Positions 33,078-45,233 of a stretch of DNA of 64,000 nucleotides are shown here, piece after piece. The position numbers and the translations under genes were made by a program. Below the pieces are notes generated by a model. That model was not told where the DNA came from and did not search any database. It saw nothing but the letters and a program-made list of their open reading frames with translations. The number at the start of each line of letters is the position of its first letter. Position 1 is the stretch's first letter. Location: assembly GCA_020726505.1 (NCBI GenBank), contig JAHLEZ010000006.1, positions 1,178,001-1,242,000 of the forward strand, read 5' to 3'. Source of the DNA: Leptodontidium sp. MPI-SDFR-AT-0119. Taxonomy: Eukaryota; Ascomycota; Leotiomycetes; Helotiales; Leptodontidiaceae.

Positions 33078-36000
33078 CTTCTTTCCGTACCAGGACCCAT
33101 CCCTCCGGACCATTCCAAATAATTGCTCCTTTGCTTCTTAATGTCATGTACCCTTATTTTTGTACGAGAGAAGAGATATCAGTGCTGATGACAGCCTCCT
33201 TTGTGTGGGTTTTAGGTCATGATTAGACAACATCTTGTTATACAGATCCTGAGAGCGCTTGCTCTGCTTTGTTCTCTTGGGATCTGGCTTCACAACCAAC
33301 AATGCTTCTATGCTCGATTCGATCCATTCGACGACACACACACCCGAGTCCAACTTCACCCAAACGCACGGATGCCAGGACCGACGAGGGAGTTTGGCTC
33401 ACTCGTTCATCGATGCGGAGGACGATGCGATCGATTCTCTCCCGACATACCCTTTCTTGCTTCATCGCGGAGGAGCGGGTTACTCGTCAGGGAAGTACCA
33501 CATCCTAACGATCATCTTGTGAATAGGGGAGGAAGTTCGGAACGGGTGAAAGTCGAAGGTGTTGCTGTTGGTTGATTTTCCGAAAGATGGGAGGAGAGGC
33601 GTCTATCTGTCTGACCGTTCGGTCGCAGTCATGCAAGTGGCAGTGAAAGGGTTAGATGGCCTGACAGGACTGGAGAGAGAGGAGAGTAAAAAATCGGCGT
33701 GCGAAAAATTTGTTGTTGATGGGGATTTGGGAGGATGAGATGAGAAAATCGAGGGGATGGATGGGGTGGTCTTTTCTTTTGTTGGCCTGAGCTGAGCTGT
33801 ACTGCAAGTACAGGTAGTGCATACGTGCATACTCGCATGTGTCTTTCTTCTTTGCTTGTAGGAGCTTGGAGATGCTGGCAAATACGCTCACTCGTTCACT
33901 CACTCACCTACTCAACAGTATCGTGTTTCCGTGAAAGTGAGTACTCGCAGACAGCGAGACCGGCGAGACAGAGCATGACCTGAAAAACTCTATTTATTTC
34001 GTGACGTAAATCTTTGAAGACCAACCATGCAAACGCATCGATTGGACCATTTCGAAGTTCGCCATTTGCTATTTGCTGTCATTCACCGAAAAAGCAAGTA
34101 AATTCGTGTTATCCAGATGGAGGGAGGGACTTCTTGTTTCAATTCTCATTCTCATTCGTCTCGCTTCAGGTGTCTCGCTCGTCTAAAAATAAGCACAGAC
34201 AGGCGAAGGAGAAACGTCTGAAACGAAACATGGGGTGTGGTTCGTGTGGTGTGGTTTGGTGTGCCATGCAGGCTAGGGTAGGTAGTTGGTTGGTTGGTTG
34301 GTTGGGTTTTTGCTGGTTCAGAGAGAGGGTGGGAAAAGAAACAACAGCAGAAGAGAAGAGCGTCATGGGCTTGTGTTGGGGAAGGGTTAGATGGATAGAT
34401 ATTCCCCGGACAATGGCTAAGCGAGTGCTGTAAGTGTGTTGGCAGCGGGGAGAGAAATTGTGGTTGGATTGGTTTTGGTTCTGTTTTTGGGAGAGGGTGA
34501 GGCTTTGAGGCGAAGTATGTATGAGTGCATGTTGCCTGCAGATTTGATGGACGACGTGCAGCGCAGGTTTGAGGGGTTGTTGAGGCTTGAGTGGATGGGG
34601 CGAATATGCAGGTTGCCTTTTGGGTTCGTATCGTATTGTATTTTGTCTGGTGGTATGATATCGTATGTTGCCTTTTCGTTTTGTTTGTTTATTCGTGGGG
34701 TGGAAATAGATTTTGGCGTGGTGATCGTTGGGTGACCCGCGAATTGCTGAATGGGTAAGTGAGGGAGTGTTTGAGACATTGAGAGCACAGAGAGATCTTG
34801 GAAGCTGAACCTGCGCTGGATGAGTGAGACCTCAGAGCGATCGCGTGAAAGCGTGGCGCACGGCTTGAAGTGGGAATGAAGTGTCCTGGCAGTGAAATCT
34901 GCTGTCTGCTCTGGATATCCGATATTCTGGCAATGGATAATTGATGTGATATGGGAGTTTGGAATTGGCGTACGGTGGGTGATGGATGTCTTAAGCTGAT
35001 ACTTGCTGTGAACTTGTGAAGGTAGTACAGTCTCCAATTCGTGTACAACTGCACAACCGGACTGGTGAATAAATTCCACGAGAGCAGCCGCTGAGTTCCT
35101 AGTCTCGAAATGTCTGACTTCCGACGGAGGCTCTCGCTCTCTTTCTCCGAAGACAGACCTGGGGAAAGTCGGTCCGGCTTGGCTATCACTCTTGTCATAA
35201 AATACTCCATGAGAGAACTGATCCGAGGTTGACTACTCTCAACTACTGCTAGAAGTCATTTGTTTTAAATTTGATACCCCTGAATTAGTGTTGTGATAGT
35301 GTTTCCTTCCGCGGACTAAACAGTGACGGCGCGCTTGAGTAGACACACGGAGAAACGAAAGGTTGCGGCAACTATGCTAGAAGCCTCAGAAGTTAGTGAC
35401 GTTTTTACACACTGGACGTAAATTTACGGGTAGAGAGATGATAGTGATGATCTTGGCGTCTTGGTGTCTTGATCCAAGAAAAGAGAAGAGGTGCAGAGAG
35501 AGCGAAGCATCCGACGGTGTGTCTGGGCGCAGCACTGCATGCAGAGTTGGGACGGCGAGGTGCTGGCCGCAGCTGAGTCGAACCCGAAATGATGGGATAG
35601 GCGAAGAGAGTGCTGAAATGGTGGTGATGATGTTGCGGTGGCCATAATTAATGACAGAGTGAGGTCTTAATGGCCGTTGTATACATTGGCCGTATGCAAT
35701 AAATGCCTGCTTTTTGTCGCTGTTTTGGGAATGAGGTGCTGGCTGTCTGCACCGAGGCGATCTTGACCGGGGTGACATGATGTGTTGCTAGGGTCGAGTG
35801 GAGTCGAGTTTGGGTGGAGTTTGGATGTGGAGTGGAGTTTGGAGAAACAGCATGGGGTGGGCAGCGCAGCTTCGCTTAGGAGGCTGCTTCCGAGCCTCGA
35901 GCAAGACAGGACGGGGATGGACTTCTCTCCCGTCTTTCTCTTCCCTACTCTTCTCTTCGCCTTTCCAACTGCATTGTTCTAAATCCGTCACCCATCCCGT

Positions 36001-37320
36001 TTCGAATATCGTCACCCAGCTCTGCAGGTGCTCTGCTCTGCTCTGCCGCACCGACCTTACAGGAGGGCAGGGGAGGCTCGTAGCTCATTGCTCAGACCCG
36101 TCAAGGCGGCGTGGTCCTCAAGACCTCAAGATTCCCAGACAGGCAAGGCCACGAGGGTGCCAAGCATCCGGGGCGCTCCTCAAACTTGGATGAGGGTTGG
36201 TAACTCGCAGCTTCGAGTGTCGCTTTGGCTGTGGTGGCATCTAGGTCGCCTTGATTCGTTTCGTTTGCCAGGAGGAGGCACGGAAAGAAAACAAGAAGGC
36301 AGGCAAGCAAGCAGGCAAGCTTCTGTTCTGCAAGTTCGACAGACAGGTGGGAAGGAAGTCAACTGGTTGGTGTAGACCCGATCCAGTCTCGTCTGATGGT
36401 GCTGTTGCAGCCGTTACTTGACCTACCTACCTTCTTTCCTTCTTCTACTTCTCTTCTCGTCTCTTCTCTCATCTGCTCATATACCCTTCTGTCTGTTCTT
36501 CTCCTACCAACTCCTACAGAGACTTGGATCCGAGTCCCTGCCCTACTCATCTACTATCATGTTATCTCTCTCATGACAACCCATTTCCTTCCCTCGTCAC
36601 CAAAAGACTTTGATACATCAACATTCGTTTGAAAAGCTTCACCTCCCGCCATTCGTTCACGGCGACTCTTTCCAGACCAAGACATAGTCCCTTCCATGTT
36701 GGAAGCAGCCAACCCTACCTGCCTTACCTTTTCCACATCCGACTAAAGTAATCTAATATACCTACAACTTCCTCGGGCCGGAATCCTCACCTTCAGTTTC
36801 GACACTCGCCATACAACCAACCATACAACCCGCCTAATAGACGCTGTGGGCCCTTTCACAACCCACCCCGTCCACTCGTTCCATTTTTGCAACCGTAAAG
36901 AATCGACCGCTTGAAGTAACAACGACTGCGTATCATCATCTGCCGCACGCCTTGTGCTCGACGTTGGCGTCACTCAAATCTGAAGTCGTGTGACTTGGCC
37001 GCAGCCCATTCACCCAACATCAAACTAGGTAGGTATCAACAAATTTGTGTTGGATGATTAGGAGCCTCCCCTGCGAATAATCTGTAAGAAAATCCCACTG
37101 CGACCCTGAGATGGTTTAAGGATCAACCGTAGAATAGAAAGAGGACTGACGCGTATAAATGCAGCTACCCACCTTCTGGACCTTCGTTTGCGGGAACCTG
37201 CAGTTTCCAGGTCACTCAAAGCGCGCACTTTGAGAAAGTCGACTTTTCTGAGAGACACTCCGGGAGTGCTTTCTTGTTGCTTCTCCAAAACCACATTCGT
37301 TTAGAAAATTGTCGCCCAAC
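33078..37320. other. Gene-poor 4.2-kb interval upstream of the glycosyltransferase
   Basis: No supported gene. Short open frames on both strands have no family features. It holds a TTGG tandem run (about 34285-34305), a GGCAAGCA-type repeat (about 36297-36320), TACCTACCTACC at 36422 and a long CT-rich tract (about 36420-36530). These look like promoter and leader features of the gene at 37321. A non-coding transcript cannot be excluded. Confidence 0.5.
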
Positions 37321-39833
37321 ATGCAATACGACACTTCACCATGGCCGACCAAAGACGTATGGATTTCCAGTCCCGAGTATCTAGTGAGAAATGCTGACAT
37401 GGTGGTGCTAGATTGCGTACACCGCAATTGTTGGTTCAGTCATGGTGGCTGCGTTCCTGGAATGGTTCCTCTGGTTGGCAGCATTCATGTATTGCTTAGT
37501 GAAGGTATATCAGAAGGCTGAGCATTGGTCGGTCAAGGTTCTGGCTGTCCTCGTTGCGATTGCATTCACATTACTGAGGTACCTTTGGCTACCTTTTCAC
37601 CCCAAAGCGGAGCTAACCCTGGATGATTAGACTTATCTTCCTTCCTATCATGGTTGTCACACTTCCCTTGCCCAACGGAATCACCCAATACTTCCCGAAG
37701 ACGATGGTTTCCTTCCTACAATGGTTCGGTTTCTGGTCATTCGCAGCACTGCTGACAGTACCATGGCTGTTTTGCGTGTATCAACTGGTCACTCATTCCC
37801 TCGGACGAACCAAGCGCATAAAACAGGTCTTGGACGAGCACTCAGCGCCGAAGGTGGTCATTGTCATGCCATGCTATAAGGAGGATCCTGATGTTCTAGT
37901 GACGGCTGTTGATTCAGTCGTTGATTGCGACTATCCACCCTCGTGCATTCACGTCTTTCTCTCGTTCGATGGAGATCAGGAAGATGAGCTGTATCTCAAC
38001 ACTATCGAGAAGCTTGGAGTACCACTATCACTTGATTCATACCCAAAGAGTATTGACGTCACCTACCGAACCGCACGCATTACGGTTTCTCGATTCCCCC
38101 ATGGTGGAAAGAGGCATTGTCAGAAAGCTACGTTCAAGCTCATTGACAGAGTCTACACCGAATACCTCAAGCGAAATGACAACCTCTTCATCCTGTTCAT
38201 CGACTCGGACTGTATTTTGGACCGTGTCTGCTTGCAAAACTTCGTCTACGATATGGAACTGAGCCCAGGAAACACTCGAGATATGCTTGCAATGACTGGG
38301 GTGATCACGGCTACCACGAAGAAACACAGTCTCATTACTCTTCTACAGGACATGGAATACATTCATGGTCAACTATTCGAACGGACAGTCGAATCTGGGT
38401 GCGGAGCGGTCACCTGTTTACCTGGAGCCCTCACAATGCTACGATTTTCCGCTTTCCGAAGAATGGCCAAATACTATTTTGCAGACAAGGCCGAGCAATG
38501 CGAGGATCTGTTTGACTATGGAAAGTGCCATCTAGGCGAGGATAGGTGGCTGACCCATCTCTTCATGATTGGTGCGAAGAAAAGGTACCAGATTCAAATG
38601 TGCACATCTGCATTCTGTAAAACCGAAGCTGTTCAAACGTACACCTCGCTTGTAAAACAGCGACGGCGATGGTTCTTGGGATTTATTACGAATGAGGTTT
38701 GCATGTTAACTGACATGAGAATCTGGAAGAGATACCCAATCCTGGCGATGGTCCGGTTCATGCAGAACACCATTCGAACGACGGCTCTGCTCTTTTTCAT
38801 CATGTTGATTTCCATCATCAGCACCTCAAAGAAGATCCAAAATCTCCCTGTCGGTTTCATTGCCATATCCTTGGGCCTGAACTGGCTCATGATGATCTAC
38901 TTCGGGATCAAGCTAAAGCGCTACAAAATTTGGCTCTACCCTCTCATGTTTATTGTCAACCCGTTCTTCAATTGGTACTACATGGTTTACGGGATATTCA
39001 CTGCTGGTCAACGGACGTGGGGAGGACCTCGAGCGGATGCCGGTGCAGCGGATTCTTCGACGAGCCCGCAACAAGTCATTGAAAAGGCAGCTGCCGAGGG
39101 TGACGACCTTAACATTGTGCCGGAAACTTTCAAACCAGCAGCTGAAGCTCAGAACAACCAACTTATCCGCACTACCCTGCCTCTACAACCGCCTGACCAG
39201 GTCGAAGGTCGCTTTACTGCACCAGAAAGATTACCAGGTGGATGGTATCAACAAGCGAACGACTCTTTGGTTAGCATGACCCCAGGTGCATTTGGAGGTT
39301 TGGGTGGCCGACCTCAGCTTCATCCTAGAGACTCTTTCGACAGTAATGTCTCCGTTGGGACATACACAAATTCTGTGTATATGCCACGACGAGTCGAGAG
39401 TATTATGGGAGAGGAGGACAAGAAAAAGTACGTAATGGCACAAGCAAGTCAGAAGCTTGCAGGGGGTGCTTATATGACAGGATCTGGAGGTCCATCAGGC
39501 CAAGTTTACGAACTCACAGAAGCAGAGTTCAAGAAGGGGGAGTGGAAGTCCTCTGTTGAGTCTCTGGGCTCCTATCATGATGGCGCAACTTCACCTCCTG
39601 AAGCAGGGTCTCCTTCGGAATCTGGACCCCCCACAGGATCGTTAACCCTTCCACCAACCGCATCTACTGGTCAGAATAGGCGGAGTGGGAGAAGTCCTTT
39701 GGCCAGAGTCAGTTTGATTAGGACAGCTTCCAGTTCTGGATCTGCCATCGAGCTTGAAGATCAACAACCCCATACCTCGTCACAGTCGCCGAGTCGCTCA
39801 GCCCAGGATCCACGAAGATCCCGTGCTTCGTGA
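37321..39833 (+). CDS. Family-2 glycosyltransferase, membrane, chitin-synthase-like (ZtGT2 type)
   Basis: Processive polysaccharide synthase of the plasma membrane. Exons 37321-37356, 37412-37578 and 37631-39833 give 801 residues; introns are 55 and 52 bp. The tiny first exon ends at KD so that the next begins IAYTAIVG in phase 0. Membrane segments: three N-terminal (residues about 15-120) and three after the catalytic domain (about 385-475). Catalytic motifs, in order: PCYKEDPDVL, the first acidic motif FDGDQED, DSD in LFIDSDCILD, the acceptor motif EDRWLTH, and QRRRW. The C-terminal 330 residues are Pro/Ser/Gly-rich and cytosolic. This layout matches the fungal type-2 glycosyltransferase shown in Zymoseptoria to be needed for hyphal growth on surfaces; its polymer product is not settled. 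It is not a classical chitin synthase. Confidence 0.9.
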
Positions 39834-40503
39834 GCCTCTTCCCTTGCTCATATGAGCTTTTCCTTTCGTGCATGGTTTGCCGCCCATCTGAATCCAAGGC
39901 AGGGGGCATTTTGGCGTATTTTTATACCCACCGTTCAGGCGTTTTACTTTCCTTTGTTTGTGTACAAGACCGCATAGCATGGTGTATTGAAAAGATGGGA
40001 GGAATTTTCCCCTTGGGATGGCATTAGGGGCTGAGATCATATTCTTGCATGAGCTAGATATAGATCATTGGCAACTGCTGCGGCGTGATAGACCGCGTAA
40101 TCAATAAAATAATCGATTCTTCTGACCTTCTTCTCCAGGAACAGGTGCTTGGGATTCGTATGACCAGTAATGACTTTTATGATAATATGAGTGTTAGATT
40201 TGAGTCTGTCACAAAGTTATAAAATCTCAGTGCTTTGTCTGCGGTGACTGAAGTCGGATATGAGAGTGGAGCGAGAAAAAGGGGGGCGGATCGGATCCGA
40301 GTCAAGTGGGGTGCGTGAATGCTGAGGACCCTTGACTGGGGCTTCCAAGAAAGGCCGATTCTTAACTCCAGCGTCATCCTCAACCCTTCTTTGTCATCCT
40401 TACGAGCACAACAACCACGCGTCGGATCAGAATCGTTCAAGGGGCTTCTGTTATTGGAGATACCAGAGAACAATGTGATACCCATCACCACCTGCAGCCC
40501 ACC
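39834..40503. other. Intergenic, promoter of the RBR ligase
   Basis: 670 bases, 3' flank of the glycosyltransferase and promoter of the next plus-strand gene. No gene seen. Confidence 0.55.
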
Positions 40504-42576
40504 ATGATGGCATTTTCAGGGCTACTCAAACCATCCAACCCCAAAGCACCTCGACGCAACAGCAACAGCCACGCCTCACTCTCCACGCAAGCAGGCTCTT
40601 CCGATCAGCAGAGCTCCCCCGAACCAAGCCCTCCTCCCTCGAAAGAAGCCCTAGTAGAGCGATACATCCGCGAGGAAACACACATCTCAGCGGCCAAACC
40701 CGAGGACCCGGACTTGAGAGAACTGAATAACAGCCTCGTTGCCCTGGCTGCTATCTTCCCCGATGTCCAGGTCGAGGTCTTCCGGGAGATGCTGGCGAAT
40801 TTTGATGAGGAGTCCAGACTGGCTGTCGTGACGGAGACTCTACTCAAGCATAAGATGAAGTGGGTTCGAGGCCGGTACAGGGTCGCTGGCAAGGAGAAAT
40901 CACAGCAGCAGCAACAGCAGCGGGACAAACCAGATACACATGTGCAGCAGACGGATGCGGAGGCTCTCGTTTCGCAGGAGGAAAAGTTTAGAACTGCAGA
41001 TTATAAGAAGGCTGTTAAGGCTGTTGCGTATCATGAATTCAAAGGCCTCTCGAGATCTACGATTAATGCCGTCCTGGCCGAGTTCAACCACTCTTATACC
41101 CTGGCTCGACCGACTCTTATTGCACTCTCCTCGAAGTCATGGCGCTTCTCTCTATCATCATTATTCTTGCGGAGGAAACCGATGTCCTCCTCGGAAGCGG
41201 AACATCATCCTCTTGTCATATGGCAGTCTTCTGGCCAGGGATCGATAGTCCCTACTCTCAAGACTACTGGGTCTCCAGAGTTGGATAAGGAACTTTTTGA
41301 ATCTCTCATACGGCCACTTAATGAACGGATGCTTGTTGAGAGAGAGGATAAGGATCATGCGTTGGCTTTGGAGCTTAATAATACTGAAGCGGAGGCAAAT
41401 GAGGCGTTGAGTGATTGCGAATGTTGTTTTACATCTACGACATTCGAAGAACTATCCGCTTGTGATGGAGGGCATTTCATCTGCTTCCAGTGCGTACGGC
41501 ATGCCGTCAACGAAGCAGTCTTTGGGCAAGGATGGCAACGGAACATCGATCTCAAAATCGGCACCTTGCGCTGCGTAGCCGCCATGGCCGACGACTGTCA
41601 AGGCTGCATCCCCCAAACCCTCGTCCGACGAGCCTTCCTCGAAGAGAAGAGCGGCAAAGACATCCTCCGCAAACTCGACGAACGCCTCGCCGAGGACAAC
41701 CTCCTCAAGGCCCAACTCCCACTCATCCGCTGCCCCTTCTGCACCTACGCCGAAGTCGACGAGCTCTACCTCCCCGAGACCCAGCGCCCCTGGCGACTCA
41801 AACGAGGCGGGCCCGGCTCCTCCTCTCTCTACACACTTGTGATTTTGACTCTAGGCGTTGGCATGATACCCTTCCTTTTACCATTTTTCCTATTATTTTC
41901 ATTCCTCTTCCTGCTCGTCTCCTCGAGACAGACATTCGGCGATTTCGCCATCGCCCATTTCAACGCCTCGGTCATGCGTCTCCGTCGTAGACGACTCGGT
42001 CTGAAATTCACATGCCAGAATAAAGAATGCTCCCGCTCGTCTTGTATTTCCTGCTCGAAAGCTTGGACGGATATACATATTTGTCACGAATCGTCACTTC
42101 AAGCTCTACGCACACAGGTCGAGCTCGCTATGTCGCTAGCTATCAAGAGGACGTGTCCACGCTGCAACACGTCCTTTGTGAAATCCTCCGGCTGCAATAA
42201 ACTCACCTGTGTGTGCGGCTATCAGATGTGCTATGTTTGTCGCAAGGATATCGGTAATGGCGAAGGCTACCGGCATTTCTGCGAGCACTTCCGGCCGAAT
42301 GGCGGAAAAGGATGCACGGAGTGTTCGAAGTGCGATCTCTATCGGTGTGAGGATGATGAAGTGGTTGTTAAGAAGGCGAAGGAGGAGGCGGAGAGGAGGT
42401 GGATGGAGAAAGAGGGGGGAAATCTGGGCGGTGATGAGAAGATCAGGAGAGTGTTGGAGGAGAAGTGGATTAGTGGTAATGAGAAAGGCTGGTGGGATGG
42501 GAGGTGGTGGTGTCAATTCAAGGTGCCGGATTGGGAACAGGTGTTTGATGCGCTTGTTGAAGGGCTTGTGGAGTGA
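40504..42576 (+). CDS. RBR (RING-IBR-RING) E3 ubiquitin ligase with membrane segments
   Basis: Transfers ubiquitin by a RING/HECT-hybrid mechanism. Single exon, 690 residues. N-terminal Ser/Pro region, then a CUE/UBA-like helical block (about 65-120, LNNSLVALAAIFPDVQVEVF). RING1 begins at about 304 (CECCFTSTTFEELSACDGGHF). The IBR starts with IRCPFC (about 405) and finishes with FTCQNKECSRSSCISC (about 500-515); between them sits a strongly hydrophobic segment (about 441-474, LVILTLGVGMIPFLLPFFLL) that should cross or enter a membrane. RING2 at about 550-580 reads CPRCNTSFVKSSGCNKLTCV, with a candidate catalytic Cys. The closest known architecture is the RNF216/TRIAD3 group. A second ATG directly follows the first (40507). 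The C-terminal 100 residues are charged. Confidence 0.9.
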   Translation: MMAFSGLLKPSNPKAPRRNSNSHASLSTQAGSSDQQSSPEPSPPPSKEALVERYIREETHISAAKPEDPDLRELNNSLVALAAIFPDVQVEVFREMLANFDEESRLAVVTETLLKHKMKWVRGRYRVAGKEKSQQQQQQRDKPDTHVQQTDAEALVSQEEKFRTADYKKAVKAVAYHEFKGLSRSTINAVLAEFNHSYTLARPTLIALSSKSWRFSLSSLFLRRKPMSSSEAEHHPLVIWQSSGQGSIVPTLKTTGSPELDKELFESLIRPLNERMLVEREDKDHALALELNNTEAEANEALSDCECCFTSTTFEELSACDGGHFICFQCVRHAVNEAVFGQGWQRNIDLKIGTLRCVAAMADDCQGCIPQTLVRRAFLEEKSGKDILRKLDERLAEDNLLKAQLPLIRCPFCTYAEVDELYLPETQRPWRLKRGGPGSSSLYTLVILTLGVGMIPFLLPFFLLFSFLFLLVSSRQTFGDFAIAHFNASVMRLRRRRLGLKFTCQNKECSRSSCISCSKAWTDIHICHESSLQALRTQVELAMSLAIKRTCPRCNTSFVKSSGCNKLTCVCGYQMCYVCRKDIGNGEGYRHFCEHFRPNGGKGCTECSKCDLYRCEDDEVVVKKAKEEAERRWMEKEGGNLGGDEKIRRVLEEKWISGNEKGWWDGRWWCQFKVPDWEQVFDALVEGLVE

Positions 42577-42992
42577 GATGAGTAGTTATGTCTTTATGTT
42601 TGTGCCTGGGCTTGGGTTTTCGGATAGGGGTTTACTCTTGGATAGGCTTTGTTTGGCTTGGTTGGGTATCGATTGCATTAGCTGATTGGGTTGGGTCTAT
42701 ACCTTGGCTATGCTTTTTGGGGAGTAAGGGGTTGGATGGATGGGTGAGTGGCACGGGTCGGTAATCTGTATTTCTGGCCTAAAATAAGATTCAGACTATC
42801 TTGTCTTTGAATAAGATTGAATACGGGTATCTGAAATACGACTAACATCTCTTAACCGTCTCAAAAGTGAAAACAAAACAAACCAACTCCAAAACACCAT
42901 CAATTCCATCCCGTAAGCGATCAAAACCTCGCTTAAAACCCCTTAACCCTTTTCCTCTTTCCCAGCCGCAACCTTGAATTCTCATCTCAGTC
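42577..42992. other. Intergenic between convergent 3' ends
   Basis: 416 bases between the RBR gene and Seh1 stops. No gene seen. Confidence 0.6.
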
Positions 42993-44478
42993 TCAACCAA
43001 CAACCGTCCTCGTCATAGCCAACTCGGAACTCTTACTCCAGCTCCCGCTCGGCTCCCTCCTCCAAAGCATCAACTTCCCATCATCGCCCGTCGAGCCCAA
43101 CAGCTGCCCATCAGCATCAAACTCCACCCTCCACACCGGATTTCGATTCGCCTCTAACCGTGACACCTCCTTTGCTACATGCAATACCTCGCCCTCTCTC
43201 ACCTGCTGCTGTTGCTGTTGCTGTTGCTGTTGAGCATCTGGGTTCCGTGGCCGTGTATATTGTAACCCGGCTCCGATCCCGCTGGGCGCGACTCGAGATC
43301 CAGAAGCGTTCCCGTTTTCGGCGGAGTTGCGCTGTTGTTGCGCGATTGTCTTTTCGGGTATTTTGGAGAAATCTTTACTGCGTAACGATGTCGCTCCCGA
43401 ACCAGAACTCGTATTACCGCCAGCACCCCCACCTCGCGCACCCCCCTTCCCAGGCGTAGTAACCTGAAAGACCCTAATGAACCCATCCTTACACGCCGTA
43501 GCCACAATATCAAACCCCCTAATATTTCCCGGCGCCCACGCCACATCTCTCACCAAGCCCTTATGACCCTTTAACTCAGCCGCAAGGTAAAACTCCTTCA
43601 TGGTACTCGATCCCAGACTAACATTATGGGTGATCTCCTTGGTACGCCAAATACTCGCCCGGTTCATACTCGCGACCACAACACCCAGCGCATCCCTCGC
43701 AACGCCCTGCCGGATCCCCATATAGCACGGCTCGAGATTCGGGTCGAAGGCCACCTTGAAACTGACCTCCTCGCCGCGCTTGGGCCGCTCGCACACGTTC
43801 ACGCGGTCGAGATCGGTCCAGCTCTCGAGGTTCTCCGGCTCGTCGTTCTCGTAGACTGTGAGGATTGCGTTGCGGTCTATGAGTGCGAGGTAGGTGTGGC
43901 GTGTTGTTGCGTTGTGCGTTATGGCAAAGGAGAGGTAGGGTGCTCGGGAGGGGGAGCGGAGCTCGTAGATGGGCCTGTTGCTGTGGGAGTTGAAGCGTCG
44001 GCCTTTGGAGGGGGGGAGCGTTGGGTCTTCAACCCAGAGCTTGAAGCGTCCGTCGGTGCCGATGGAGGCTATTAGATGCGGGTGGATTGTTGGGGGGAGC
44101 CATTGGATCTGTTGTGGGTGTTGTAAGCTGTCAATTGTACTTGATGTGACTTGTACGGAGACAGAAATCAATCCCTCAACTCAATTGAAGGGAACCAACG
44201 CAATTCAAGGGAAACATCATTATAGAAAATACCACAGCAAAGAGGAAACTAACCTGCAATATCTCAGCCGTATGCGCACCCCAGGTATCACACAAATTCC
44301 AACTACCGTCCTTGTGTCGATTATACACTTTTATCTTGCCATCGACCGAGCTGGACGCGAAGCGATCGCCGTAGGTGTTGAAGGCTGTCGCTTGCACCAT
44401 GTCTTTGTGGCCGTGCTGGAGGAGGGAGAAGCCATCTTGTGTGCTGTCTGTTGGATCGGTGTCTGAGGGGGTGGGCAT
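42993..44478 (-). CDS. SEH1: Nucleoporin Seh1 (WD40)
   Basis: Seven-blade-type WD40 protein shared by the Nup84 Y-complex of the nuclear pore and the SEA/GATOR complex on the vacuole. Two exons (44254-44478 and 42993-44108; 145-bp intron) give 446 residues. The opening, LLQHGHKDMVQATAFNTYGD with RFASSSVDGKIKVYNR, is the Seh1 first-blade signature. Later blades show IASIGTDGRFKLW, GHKGLVRDVAWAPG and IVATACKDGFIRVF. The last reads WRVEFDADGQLLGSTGDDGK. Between the last blades, residues about 292-380 are a low-complexity insert of Gly, Ser and Asn ending in a run of ten Gln, which makes the protein longer than the usual 350 or so residues. The rest is conserved and the gene looks intact. Confidence 0.93.
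43202..43231 (-). repeat. CAG/CAA trinucleotide run coding polyglutamine in Seh1
   Basis: Ten Gln codons in the Seh1 low-complexity insert, mostly CAG/CAA (read as TGC/TTG on the plus strand). A likely length polymorphism. Confidence 0.88.
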
Positions 44479-45233
44479 TGTTGTTGTGGTTTGTGATTGT
44501 TCGAGTCGAGTTAGGGAGAGGTGGGATGAGGATGTGAAGTGATGGAAGTGAGGTTCGAGGGGACGTGCACGAGGCTGAGTGAGGCTGATGTGGTGTGGTG
44601 TGGTGGGGTAGCTTGCTTCAGGGTCAGGGATCGTAATAATTCAGGGACATATGACATTCGTTGTAATAGTGCATCTCTTGGTCCCAATTCTTTGTCGGTA
44701 ACAAGTATGCCATCTTGAAATAGCTTACTCTTTCCTTATTACTTTGTTGGTATTTAGAAAAGTAGAAAGTATATAATCGCTAATGCTAGAAGGGTTTTTT
44801 TATTTAGACATTGGGCTGCTTTCAATGTTGTAATATGTCGAGTGATGTTGAACATTCTGATGTCTTCAATAGTCAAAGTAGGTCCTAGCTGAAAATTTTC
44901 GGCTCATATCAGTTTCAAATTCAAAACACTGAGGCTGGTTGAGTGTCCGGATAGTCAAGTGAAAATTATCCTTCGCAAGTAGAAGGTCAAGCTCGTTGAA
45001 TGTCATCAAAGTGTCCAAAATCCATGGTGATCATGTTGAAAAGGTACTTGTACAGAAGAGACACGCCAGTCTCCATCATATTCCAACAAAACGCACCCAC
45101 CCACCTACACTCATACTCATCCTGTCGCCAGGACCAACCCCAATCATCGATTTATTACCCTCCTCCCCAAAAATCAAAAGTCACCCGCCCTTCCACTCCA
45201 TGCATGATATAAGAAAGGAAAAGAAAAACGCCT
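44479..45233. other. Intergenic, Seh1 promoter and kinase 3' flank
   Basis: 755 bases. The left part is the Seh1 promoter; the right part is the 3' flank of the kinase-like gene. A GTG/TG-rich stretch lies at about 44588-44610. No gene seen. Confidence 0.55.

Noticed and set aside
34417..35210. 220- and 173-codon overlapping minus-strand frames in the 4.2-kb gap
   Set aside because: Two overlapping frames in the same place with Ser/Thr/His-rich random composition; no initiation or splice context.
35560..35610. GAGTCGAACCCG, resembling a tRNA T-loop
   Set aside because: No matching acceptor or anticodon stems could be folded around it.
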